Shown: in pieces, positions 31,182-41,629 of the stretch | How positions within the stretch are numbered: the first letter of the stretch is position 1 | Layout: every line of letters starts with the position of its first letter | Made by a program: the position numbers and the translations under genes | Assembly (NCBI GenBank): GCA_034231615.1 | Contig: CM067315.1 | Coordinates: forward strand, 17,029,513-17,093,512 | DNA length: 64,000 bases | Source of the DNA: Meghimatium bilineatum | Lineage: Eukaryota > Mollusca > Gastropoda > Stylommatophora > Philomycidae | Reading direction: 5' to 3' | The notes under the pieces: generated by a model | What the model saw: only the letters and a program-made list of their open reading frames with translations | What the model was told of the DNA's origin: nothing | Databases searched by the model: none

Positions 31182-31288
31182 CTGTGGGACTGGAGGTGAT
31201 CTCCTAGCACTGGTCATTTGATTATTATGCAGGGTCAGTGCTTTGACATCTGATAAGAGAATTTTTTCAGAGTGGTCACTGAAGGCAG
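31182..31288 (-). CDS. SARAF: SARAF exon, start of mature lumenal domain
   Basis: Minus-strand exon of 107 bp, acceptor GGTTATTTCACAG and donor GTAATT. It starts with 2 nt of a split codon, then reads AFSDHSEKILLSDVKALTLH and NNQMTSARRSPPVPQ, matching the 'ILLRDVKALTLH...TTSRRLDPIPQ' block that follows the signal peptide in SARAF. It ends in phase 0, as the LKCVGG exon requires. The preceding exon should encode the signal peptide and end with one base of the split codon; I could not identify it between here and the end of the window. Confidence 0.93.
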
Positions 31289-32536
31289 CTGTGAAATAAC
31301 CCATTTAACAATTTACAGAAAAAAAATGACTATAAAAATAGTATCATTCATAATGCTTATAAACATTATGGGCTCATTCATTAATCTTTTAATGAACATG
31401 ACTTTAAATATCTTGGGATAATCTTTGATAGAAGTGTCTCATTCAACAAAGACGTCACAAATATGATTCAGAAGGCTAAAAGAGGGATTAGTGCTATCAA
31501 GGTTATGACGACCTTTGACATGCAGCAATGGGTACCTTTTCACCAACGTCTATATGAGTCAAAGGGAAAACGAATCAAGCTTGTCAGATCATGGATGGCA
31601 GAGGCCGAAGACACACTGCGAAGAATATGTGAATTTGTAGAAATAGGAAAGGGCAGTGAATGGGTGTAGGTAGACAATGAGAAGAAATCACTGACTAAAG
31701 TAATAATACAACTAGATTCTTCTTCTTCTTTCGCTAATAATGTCTATACCTGCAGTGTTGTTTCTTGTATAAATTGGACAGTGTTTTCCATTTCTTGTTT
31801 TGTATCATAAAGTTTTAACATTCATTGGTGTATCAGAAGGCCAGTATGTGCATCTTAATGTGTCATAGTTTGCACATTCTTGAAGGATATGTTCTAAAGT
31901 CTGGTTGGCTTGTCCACATTTACACTTTGCTGTTGTGCCAATTTTAAATTTTGTATACATATGGCTGTTTAGTCTATTGTGTCCAGTTCGGAGTCGAAAT
32001 ATGATGACCTGATCTTGTCTGTTAAGTAGGTAGTAGTTGTCCCGTGGAGGTAAGTTAGGCTTTCATTGGGCTTTTATCATGAATTTCTTTTGGTGATAGC
32101 TGATTGGTACATCCAGTTGCTGCATACTAGTACCTTCCTTGGTGAGTTTATCAGCTCTCTCATTTCCTTCTATTCCACAGTGTGATGGAATCCATTGCAG
32201 TATAACACCTATTTTGTATTATGGATAATACCTCTTTTAACTCTGGAAGTTTATTGGATTGTAATGCCTCTAGTACTGACCTTGCATCTTAAGTATTACA
32301 ATAGGGTGTGAGGTCCTGTCCAATGTTAACAGTTTCTCTGCAGCTGTATAATAAGCTTTGACTTCAGAATCATTGTTGTTGCAGTAATTCCCTGTTGTTA
32401 TACAAGTGGTATCAGTGGTGCCATCTGGGTATTCTACATATACACCACTTCCTCCATTTTTTACTGCATTCTGTGCTGATCCATCTGTATATACTCTTGT
32501 ACATAGATCACTTGGGTAAACGTCATCAAGGAAGCT

Positions 32537-35500
32537 TCTTCTTCTTTCGTTCACTTGAAACATGTCTATATCTGTAATTCTGTCTCCTTAATAAAACTCA
32601 CTGTCTTTTGTAGTTCATACAGTGTCCCATAGAGTTTTGATTCCAGTGTTGTTTCCTCTGGCTAATATGTCTGCCTCAGCGTTTCATGCTCAGAACACTC
32701 TTGAAGTATATGTTTGGCACTCTGTGCTGCCTGTCCACATGTACACATGGCTGTGTTGCCAATCTTGAACTTTGTATACATGTGACTGTGGAGTCGGTTG
32801 TGTCCTGTTCTGAGACGTAGAATTATAACTTGTTCTGATCTGTTCATAATATGATAGTCATCTTGTGTTGGTGTTTGTGGCTTTCTAATTGACTTGATCA
32901 TCTGTTTTTTCTGATGGTAGGTGATTGGTATATCTGGTTGGTCTTCGGCAGCACCTTCCTTAGCCAGTTGGTCTGCTTTTTCATTTCCTGGTATTCCACA
33001 GTGAGAGGGTATCCACTGCATGGTAACCCTATACTGGTAAGACAATTCGCTAAGTAGTTTTTTCAAGTCTGTTAGTTTTTCAGACTGGAGAGCTTGAAGC
33101 ACTGACCTTGCATCTGTCAGGAATACCACAGGCTGTAGGTCAGCAGTTTTTTAGCTGTCACACTAATTGCCTGGATTTCTGCATCATAATTATTGCAGAA
33201 TTTTCCTGTCGGTGTTCTGATTGTATCTCTAGGCTTGTGTGGATATTCTATATATACACCTGCACCTCCATTCCTCACGGCATTCTGTGCTAACCCATCT
33301 GTATATACTCTGACCCATATATCTTGTGGATATTCCTCATCCAGGAAACTGAGGGTGACTGTCCTTCGCTGCACACTGTTCTGTTCGTCCTCGCTTAGTA
33401 TTCCTTTCACATGGGTCTGAATGTATATTGGCATTCCATGCCTTTCACTCCACGGGGTTTGTTCTGGTACAGGCCTTACGGGGCTGTCAACTTCAGGTAG
33501 GTCGTTTAGCTTGATGGATAAAGCTGCTTCTTTTCAGTCGTCCCATTGCTAGATTTTGGAATCTTTCCTTCATTGGATGACTTGGCATACACTGAAACTT
33601 TTCTGCCTGAATTAGTACTTTTGTGTCTCTGCGTTCGCCAAGTGTTTGCATTCTTCCCATTTTCTGCATCTCTGCTATGGGTGTTGATTTCATTGCTCCC
33701 AACATTATTCTTCTAAGTGCCTGGTTTTGCACTTTATCTAGATCTTGTAATGTGGTGTTTGATGCAGGACACCATGCTGCTGAACCATATTCCAGGTGTG
33801 GTCTTATGCCTTGCTGGTAAACTTTACTGAGTATATTCCCACTGGCTGCCCATGTGGTTCTACTTAGTTTTCTCAGGATAGCTAACTTCCTCCTGGCTTT
33901 TGTTGTTGCTATGTTTATGTGCTGCTTCCATGTCAGTTTATCATCAAAAGTAACTCCGAGGTATGTGGGTTGTTTGTCTTCTTTCAAGAGCTCTCCATCT
34001 ATTTTGATATGACCGGCTTTTTGTTTTGCTGAGAGGGTAAAAGTGTAGTGCTGCACTTATCTGTGTTAATGCTGACGCACCATCTATTAGCCCATAAGGT
34101 TAGGGCATCGATAGCTCTTTGTATTTGTTTAGTGGCCACTGTCGCATGTTCTTCCGTGCACCAGATCACCAGGTCGTCAGCATACATTGCCACTTTGATC
34201 CCGTGTGGTAGTTCAGCAACTAGGTCATTGATGTAAACCAAGAAAAGTGTGGGCGACAGGACTCCTCCCTGGGGGACTCCATGACGCAGTAGAACTTTCT
34301 TGCTCTTGCGACCATCTAATTGTACCCTGGCTCTTCTATTATGCAGGTATGTTTTTACCCATTTGTACATTCTTGAGCTAACCCTGCAATTTCGCAATTT
34401 CTTTAGGAGCCCTTCTTTCCAGACCTTATCAAATGCTTTCCTGAGGTCTATCCATGCTGCTAGTACCAGTTTCTTTTCTTGGAAGGCATCCTCAATCTCT
34501 TGGGAGAGGTAGGTTGCCTGATCTTCAGTAGAGTAGCAATGTCTGAAACCTGCTTGCTGTGATACCAGAAGGTTTTCACTTTCAAGGTACCACTGCATCC
34601 TAAGATTGATAATGCGTTCCATTGTTTTGCATAGACAGCTTGTGAGGCTGATGGGCCTGTAGTTGGAGACTGTGTTGCCATCTTTTCCTGATTTGAGGAG
34701 TGGTATCATTATTGCTTCTCTCCACGCCTGTGGTACATTACCCGTGGACCAGCTTGTGTTAAAGATCTGCAGTAGCTTTGCTCTTGCTGCAATTCCCAGG
34801 TTTCTAATCATTTCATTGGACACTCCATCAGCTCCAGGGGACTTTTTCATTTTCAATTTGGATATTGCATGCTCCAGTTCTCTCATTGTGATTGGTGCCT
34901 CCATGACTTCAGGTATAGGTTCGCCTTGTCCAATGTTTTGCTGGTTCTCTCGAACCTCCTGTTGTTTGTCTGGGCTGACTTTGACGTTATTGTCTTCTGC
35001 AAAGGAATCTGCAAAGTAATCAGCTGCATGTTTACCTGTTAAAATGTTTCTATCTTTATAAAGTGTGATCCTGGTATTTCTCCCTGTACCTTCATCATTT
35101 AGTTGTTTTACAAGTTTCCATAATTTCCTAGTATCTCTTTCTAGGTTCAGCGACTCTGTTTTTTCTTTCCAGCTACTCCGTCTGGCTTGTAACTTGGCTC
35201 TTTGAAATTTAGCCTTTGTTTGCTGATATTTGTTGTGATGTTCTTGGCTAGGTCTGTTCTCAGCCTGCTGTCTAGATGTTTCCATCTCATTTTGCAGCTT
35301 TTCCAGTTCATCATTCCAGTAGGGTTTGTAGTTTTTGCATGCCCCCCTGGGTATGGTTTTACTAGCAGCATGTAGTATACATCTATTAAATTCACTCACT
35401 GCTCTATTGATGTCTTTGTCCAAGTTCATGTCCTTAGCTAGAACACTGGTTAAATGCTGGTACATTTTCCAGTCTGCCCTTTTATAGTTCCACCTAGTGA

Positions 35501-36558
35501 GCGTGCTGCTGTCCTTGGTAAATTCATTGTGGATTTCCAGAAATACTGGTCTATGGTCACTACCTCCAAGCTGCTTTCCAACGACACGTGTGATGTTCCA
35601 TTCCAAGCCTGGTGAGTGGAATGCCAGGTCTGGTGTAGAGGTGGTGTGCCATGCTCTCGAGTAGAAGGTTGGTGAGTCTGCTGGCTGGTTAATAAGGATG
35701 AGATTATTTTAATCCTGCCAGCTCTCAAGTTCCTCACCTCTCTTGTCGATATGATCGTAGCCCCAGCTCTGAGAGTGGCTGTTGAAGTCACCACACACCA
35801 TAAGTCTCTCTTTATCTGGAATTGTGTCTAGTGCCAATGGTTTATTATTTGGGCAGTAGTAGTTCAGGAGATGGAATTCTGCACTGTCTGTTTTTAGGTG
35901 GAGCATCTGGTATTCTGCCCCTTCCATATATACTTCCAGCTGACATGCGCTGATATTGTTTTTAACAAGTGTCAGAACTCCACCCTTTCGCCTGTCCTTT
36001 CGGTCAGATCGGTAGCACTGGTAGCCTCTGATTTTGAAGGCTATGTTGCTGCTGAGGTGTGTTTCTTGGATACAGCATATATTAACTTATTCTTCACTGA
36101 GGACATTTTCAAGTTCCAATTTTTTGCTGTATCCATCTCTTTTACTGTTGACACCCTCAGCATTCCAGTGCATTATTTTTATTGGTCGTTTAAAGTTTGT
36201 TTGGCCAGTAGCTCTATTCCCTTGCCTCCTGGCTCCTCGAGGCAATTGAGAAGGACTTTCAGTAACTGAGGTTGGGCCCTTTCGAGGTATAGGGCCCGGC
36301 ACCGTCCCTGCCTGAACGTCCGCCACAGGGCAGGCACCATAACTTTTTATAGATACAGACATGTTTCCATCGTGTTTTGTGCGTGGCATCCTGATTATCT
36401 GTGCGCCTTTTGGCTGGATGCCTCCGTCTTCAGCACTCTGCTTACTTGGGCAGGACTATGGTCCTGCTCGAATGGGACTGCCAGACCAGTCTTAGTTTCC
36501 AGCCCCTGATGGCTGAACTAAGCCCCATCACCATGGCACGGTGCTGGCCTTGATGGGG
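32537..36558 (-). mobile_element. B-family I-like retrotransposon, apparently full-length (4.0 kb)
   Basis: TSD of 12 bp, ATCAAGGAAGCT, at 32525-32536 and 36559-36570. The 5' end begins CCCCATCAAGGCCAGCACCG; the 3' end is AACGAAAGAAGAAGA. Between them lie a GC-richer leader (36558-36390), one polyprotein frame with endonuclease, reverse transcriptase and RNase H, and a short 3' UTR. There is no separate gag-like first ORF, which is unusual for I-type elements and may mean a single-ORF lineage. Identity to copies 5155-6258 and 57628-57770 is high by eye, so this family was active late. Domain detail is given under the pseudogene entry. Confidence 0.9.
32570..36389 (-). pseudogene. B-family endonuclease-RT-RNase H polyprotein, inactivated
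   Basis: Starts MPRTKHDGNMSVSIKSYG (36389). Endonuclease: IKIMHWNAEGVNSKR (36165), CCIQETHL, VCGDFNSHSQSW (35805), GGSDHRPV (35555). RT: SPGADGVSNEMIRNLG (34840), NYRPISLTSCLCKTMERI, LAAWIDLRKAFDKVW (34455), HGVPQGGVLSPTLF (34280), AMYADDLVIW (34180). RNase H: VYTDGLAQNA (33315), DAEIQAI, LTDARSV (33123), [16 protein letters not shown] (33000), then MCTCGQA. Lesions: TAA near 36087 and 35709; a frameshift near 34030; a 20-bp loss near 33505 and a 13-bp loss near 33148 relative to copy B2; TAG for Trp near 32662. The frame before 34030 is otherwise continuous. It cannot make an intact protein. Confidence 0.9.
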
Positions 36559-37047
36559 ATCAAGGAAGCTGAGAGCTGCTACCCTTTTCTGCAGATTATT
36601 CTGATGTTCATCCCCATGCACACCTGTTATTGTTGTTTGGATGGTCACAGGTAGGCATGTCTGTTTTTCCCATGGGGTGTGTTCTGCTTGAGATATCAGT
36701 GGTTGAGATATATATTTTTACTTCTGGCAGATCTGATACCTGTCTATGTAGACGCTTGGCCTGGTGTATGAAGATGCTTCTTTTAAGCCGTTTTGTGACA
36801 GATTCTGGAATCTTTCCTTCATTGTTGTTTATCGTACAACTAGATAAAGAGTGTCAAAAATGGATTGCCGTCAGGGCTAAAGATACAGTGCACGAATTCG
36901 CCCAGCTACACTCGAAACCACAAGACATAATTATATACACAGATGGCTCCATTAACAGAAACACAAATAAAAGCAGTTGTGGTTTTGTTGCCTACAGAAA
37001 CGGTGTGAAGTTGGTTGAGAAATCTTCAGCATATTCCACTGTTACAC

Positions 37048-37731
37048 AACATGTCAAAAATTCAACATGAAGATCAAGACCGAAATAATGGCAATAGCAA
37101 AGAAAGAGAGAAATATCACTATCTCCATCGATGATAAACATCTTAAACAGGTAAATTAATTCACTTACTTAGGAAGCATTATATCGAGTGAAGGGAAAAC
37201 CAGTAAAGAGATACAAAATAGATGCAACAAAACATACCAGATCCTAGGACAGATGACACATATTTTCAAGAACAAAAATGTAAACATAGACACTAAAGTT
37301 GCATTATACAAGACAATTATTATTCCATCACTATGATACCAGTGCCAAACCTGGACAATGACAACACAAGACAAAAGGAAAAATAATGACAACAGAAATG
37401 ACATGTCTACAAAGAATACTTGGAGTGTCATTAAAAGATAGAATTAAAAACGATAACATCAGACAGATAACCAAAATACCAGTATTGGAACACATCAAAA
37501 GACAACAGATCAAGTGGTTTTCCCACGCTTCCAGACTACCAACATATAGCATGCCACATAGACATAATGGTTATAAAGCCAGATGCAGACCATGTAAAAG
37601 ATGGATCACAGAAATCAAAGAAGCCACAGGAACAAGCTTACAAACAGCACACAAGAAGGCCAACACCAGATAACTCCTCCACCCCTGACGCCGCAAGGCA
37701 AACAATAGACACAGCATATAGATAGATAGAC
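37048..37731 (+). mobile_element. H-type retrotransposon fragment D inserted in A2
   Basis: Splits the A2 RNase H domain between SAYSTVT and SMRMEIEG (compare the uninterrupted A1 at 16610-16650). Contains TYLGSIISSEGKTSKEIQNR (37160-37215), YQCQTWTMTT, CLQRILGVSLKDRIKNDNIR, HIKRQQIKWFSHASRLP and YKARCRPCKRWITEIKEA, ending with a GATA-rich tail (ATAGATAGATAGACAC). Target duplication is at most ACAC. It is 5'-truncated, with stops near 37160 and 37335. Confidence 0.85.
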
Positions 37732-38273
37732 ACCGAGCATGAGGATGGAGATAGAGGGAGTTACAGCAGCACTTAATTGGTTGATATCTGATACATCAAC
37801 ACACTCTGTAATACTCAGACTCTCAAAGGATGCTGCGCAAGATAGAAAAGTTCATGCTAAGAAAAGAATGGTGGAACTTGCTGAACAACTCAGTTGTCCA
37901 GGGCATTACATGGATATACTGCCCGGGTCATGCTGGGTTCAGAAGAAACGAGAGTCAACTTATTGGCAGGCAATGCGACGTTAGACTGCAAATTGCTGAG
38001 CAGACTTAATGAAGGCAGTAATAAATTTATTTCAAGATGCAGATGATGTCAATGAGGCTGAGAACATACACATACAGAGAATGTTAGAAATGGGAGTATC
38101 TAGAGGTAAGAGAAAGAAAAGTTCATTTTTTGGAAAGTCCAGAAGATCACACAATCAACACCTGACCAAGACTCGAGTCTACATACACTGGGATGGCTGC
38201 TGGAGCGGAGCACTTATGTCCGTGTGCTGTGAAGCCAGTTTCTAATCAAGAAGAAGAGAATGCTTATAAACAT

Positions 38274-39465
38274 CATTTGTAACCACTAGCATAATATCAA
38301 TTATATTATAAACTAGAATAGTGTTTGCTCAATGTTTGTCATGGTTCTGAAACATAATTAGACTACCAATAACTCTTCAGGCAAACTTATTTATAGTTCA
38401 AGGACAATAACATAGTAATGCACAACAAATATGTGTACCTCTTAGTGACCAGGCATCTATATACGAGTAAATATTTCTTACAAATTTAAATTTGATTATA
38501 TGAGTACAAAGATTATATTTCTTACAAAGTAACAAAATGTAGTATACAATTATATTAGTCTCACTCTGCCCTAGATATTGTTTGTTGATTTAAATTTAGT
38601 TTGAACTAGAAGAAGATCACACATTGCATGCGAGTCTTTTTATTTATGCAATCTTGACGTATTATTTTCCACCATTGGCAGGCTGCATGTGAATTGAGAA
38701 ACTCTGTAAGCAAAACATGTTTTAGCAACATAATAATTTATGTTTAGAATCATCAATAGTTGTTTATGTAATCATTAGCACATCCTAATGTTGTTTGACT
38801 ACTGCATTCTATGTGCTAGATGAATATTATTGGTAACGAGATAATTTAAAACAGTTACAACAATTTTTATGTTCTATTCATACATTTCCGGTCTGCAAGA
38901 AGAAGGCAGGTTTGCTGAAAACTATTGTATTTTTAAATAACATGAGAAAGACACTTCTTTCGTTTTTATAACAATATGATATTATTAAACCCATAATAAT
39001 TAATTTTCCATCAGTTGATGATATGGAAATAAAGAATTTGATGTCGCTAATAATGATGGTCTGTTTCGTTTCAGATGTCTTGTCGTACAAGTTGTACAAT
39101 GGCCTACTTCCCTACTGTAATCAAACATTGGAGTTTTCATCCATTGTGCTTCTTGTATGTACAAATTTTAATAAAGAGCAGAATTTTTAAATGTGTTTGT
39201 GATATGTTTATTGGATAAGATTAACAGTTGTGTAGAAATGTAACATCAATATTTAATAAAACATTGACGACAGCTTGGAATATTAATTAACCAACGAAAG
39301 ACTATCAGAGTGAATGATCTATTTATGTTTATAATTGATAACTTGTTTTGGACAATCTTACTATTGTGCATATTATTGTAAATTCTGGAATAGGAGCTTA
39401 CATATGAACTAGAACATACATGTTGGATTGCTGTAAGGAAGTTATTTATAGGTTAATGATGGTAG
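38274..39465. other. no gene recognised
   Basis: AT-rich sequence with no recognisable exon, transposon or repeat. Presumably SARAF first intron or upstream sequence. Confidence 0.3.
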
Positions 39466-39960
39466 GCCTATCATCATCAATAAGTGCCGTCTCCGCAACG
39501 AAGTTTGGCTGCAACATATCCTGTCTTGATGGTGCACTCTGCTAGACTGTAACCTGTCCATCGTGTGATGCTACTCTCCAACTTGTATCTCTGCCTACCT
39601 CTTGCTCGCCTCCCTGTTGACTTTACCCTCAAGTAAGTTCTTCAATAAGGTGTCATGTCTTTTAATGTGTCCAAAGTATTTTATTTGCCTGATCTTTATT
39701 TCTCTTAGTAGTTCTTTCTTCATATTAAATTTGATTAGATAATAATTTCCTCATGTCATTGAAGGTACTTTTAGCCATTCCTATACTCCTTTTAACTTCT
39801 GTTTCACATCTGCCATCATTTGTGACTGTGTGAAAGATATTGATAATGTTTTATTTGTAGTTTCTCTCCATGTATATTTATCTCCTGTTTTTCTGTCTTT
39901 GCTGATTATCATGGTTTTTTAGATATTTATATCCAGTCCATATTCATTAAGGCCTATAGT
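39466..39960 (-). mobile_element. retrotransposon C-terminal tail fragment
   Basis: Minus strand: KKELLREIKIRQIKYFGHIK near 39725-39665, then RGRQRYKLESSITRWTGYSL, then GYVAAKLRCG and a GATGATGAT-like end near 39470. This is the tail after RT in RTE/L2-type elements. Degenerate upstream. Confidence 0.65.
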
Positions 39961-40859
39961 ATATAATTAATTTATGCACTTTGATATGAATATGGAATTG
40001 TTTTACTCACATCATTTGTAAGCTTGCCTTAATTATTTACTATCAATTTATCACAACAAAAAGTATGTAACTGCTAACTTTAGATGACATGCATATGTTA
40101 CTCTTGCCATGACCACTGTCTTCACAGTCTGTCCTGGTAGCACGCTATAAATAAAGTACATGTGATCCTCTAAGCCTCACCCTTATATTGGATGTTACAA
40201 ATGCATGAGAGGGCCCAGAATCAGTGAAACATCAAAGATAACCCTCCATAATTGGAGTGTGCCCTTGGATGGCGGAAATTTTGTACCAGGCTGACCCATT
40301 CACCTCTACGAACATGGATAATAGCCTGGATGCTATGAACACCTCTTGCATGACAGGATGCTTCGCAGGATAGTTGAAGCTTGTGACTCAAACTTTGGAT
40401 GTTGCAGAAATGCCGAAGTCAAAAAACACATAACGATTTAATCCCTCTAGTAGGATACTTCTCAAATCAATGAATACTGCTGACTGATAACAGTTAGTCT
40501 TCTTGATATATGTTTTAGGAGAAACCAATTCATACAAAAAGATGAAGTAGGAGCCAATTATTTACTATTTATATGGATAGAAAAAAATCACCACACTCAT
40601 CATAGCAAGCAGAAAAACTTTTTAGTACTAACAAATGATTCTCTTATTTTTCCTATTGCAAGTTTATCTACACTATATATATAATTTTCTGCTGTTTATG
40701 TGAATTAATTACTGTTTGTGTTTGAATCAACAACTGCAACCTGTACACATACTTAATAAAATATATGAGGATGGCATACACATTGTAACCGTATAAGATT
40801 TATGCAGGACATGTGGAGAAAAATTATAATTTAAAAAAAACCAGAAACATCACTACAAG
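39961..40859. other. no gene recognised
   Basis: AT-rich; no feature identified. Confidence 0.3.
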
Positions 40860-41575
40860 AAACTAGTTCTTTGTACACACCATGTTAATGATATTTTCTT
40901 TATTTTTGGTTTGAATATGAATAATGATATATCCAATAAATATTCAACAAGTGTGTGTCTTGTGACGTATTCTCTCCATAACATTGTCTTCCCAATGAAC
41001 TCCCTGAACCATTCTGTCTTGGTCAATGTGGTTTTCATTTTCCAATGACGTATTCATGTTATCTTTAATGTCATCAGTCCATCATCTTCTTGGTCTGCCT
41101 TTCCTCCTCATCCTAATTGATCTGCCCTCCATTATTTGTCTTTCTAAACAGTTGTGTCTCTTTTTATGTCCAAACAAGTGTAATTTTCCTTTTGCTATTG
41201 TGTTTAGTAACCAACACTTTGGAATCTTCAATGTGTTTATAATAACTGAGTTTATCTTTATTTTCTTCCATGATATTCTAAGTATCCTTCTGTAGCATTT
41301 AATCTCAAAGGTGTTGATCTTTTTTGCCGCTGTTTTACTTAGGGTCCATATTTCACAGCCAGCCATATGTTACAACCGGAAAAATAAAGGTTTGTAGCAT
41401 TAGCAGTTTAATTATTATTTTGTTGTTTTTCCATGTTTTTCAACCGTGTTATTCTACAATATGCCATTGCCAATCTCTTCCTTATCCTGCATCGTTGATG
41501 TTTGCTTCTAAGTATTCAAATTATTCCACACATTCTATCTCAGTATTGTCTATTCTGATTTTTGGTTAGTATTCA
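40860..41575 (-). mobile_element. RTE-like retrotransposon tail fragment
   Basis: Minus-strand frame 41366-41082 reads CEIWTLSKTAAKKINTFEIK, CYRRILRISWKKIKIN, then LHLFGHKKRHNCLERQIMEG and RRKGRPRR; continuing TDDIKDNMNTSL and a Q-D-R tail to about 40990. Upstream, thumb-like sequence with stops extends to about 41570. BovB/RTE-like C-terminal region. Confidence 0.75.
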
Positions 41576-41629
41576 ACAAATATGTGCATGAAATGTTTAT
41601 ATAAAATTCAACACATTAATCTCACACAT

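Larger units (their letters stand above)
7108..31288 (-). other. SARAF: SARAF gene, central part (four exons and introns of 9.6, 8.0 and 6.2 kb)
   Basis: Four minus-strand exons in the right order reconstruct most of the lumenal domain of SARAF (store-operated calcium entry-associated regulatory factor, formerly TMEM66). In animals SARAF is an ER single-pass protein that promotes slow calcium-dependent inactivation of STIM1-ORAI1 channels. Each exon has AG/GT borders and the phases match: exon 31182-31288 enters with 2 nt of a split codon, all later joints are in phase 0, and exon 7108-7184 ends with 2 nt. The first exon (signal peptide) and the later exons (membrane span, proline/glycine-rich cytosolic tail) were not found. 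The introns are full of transposons. Confidence 0.9.
31720..36834 (-). mobile_element. B-related retrotransposon copy C, inserted in A2 and split by B
   Basis: TSD of 11 bp, TACAACTAGAT, at 31709-31719 and 36835-36845. C's own sequence is 36834-36559 (KRLKRSIFIHQAKRLHRQVS, TTITGVHGDEHQNNLQKRVA) and 32536-31720 (SFLDDVYPSDLCTRVYTDGS, then a decayed RNase H with HCGIEGNER-like segment). The two halves join in frame at SFLD when B is removed. The (GAA)n tail is at 31720-31733. It is 5'-truncated to about 1.1 kb and diverged from B (for example TDGSAQNAVKNGGSG). Confidence 0.9.
31367..38258 (+). mobile_element. A-family retrotransposon copy A2: outer shell of a nested cluster
   Basis: TSD of 15 bp, AATGCTTATAAACAT, at 31352-31366 and 38259-38273. 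A2's own sequence is about 1.1 kb in three plus-strand pieces. 31367-31719 holds FDRSVSFNKDVTNMIQKAKR and AEAEDTLRRICEFVEIGKG. 36835-37047 holds YTDGSINRNTNKSSCGFVAY, with the RNase H first aspartate. 37732-38258 holds SMRMEIEGVTAALNWL and the RNase H tail, ending in the A-family 3' end. The gaps are insertions C (with B inside) and D. It is truncated at its 5' end before the RT core, and frames are broken by stops. It sits in the SARAF intron upstream of the 31182-31288 exon. Confidence 0.9.

Noticed and set aside
34048..35019. Plus-strand open frames of 60-118 codons across B
   Set aside because: Antisense shadows of the RT domain, which is clearly coding on the minus strand.
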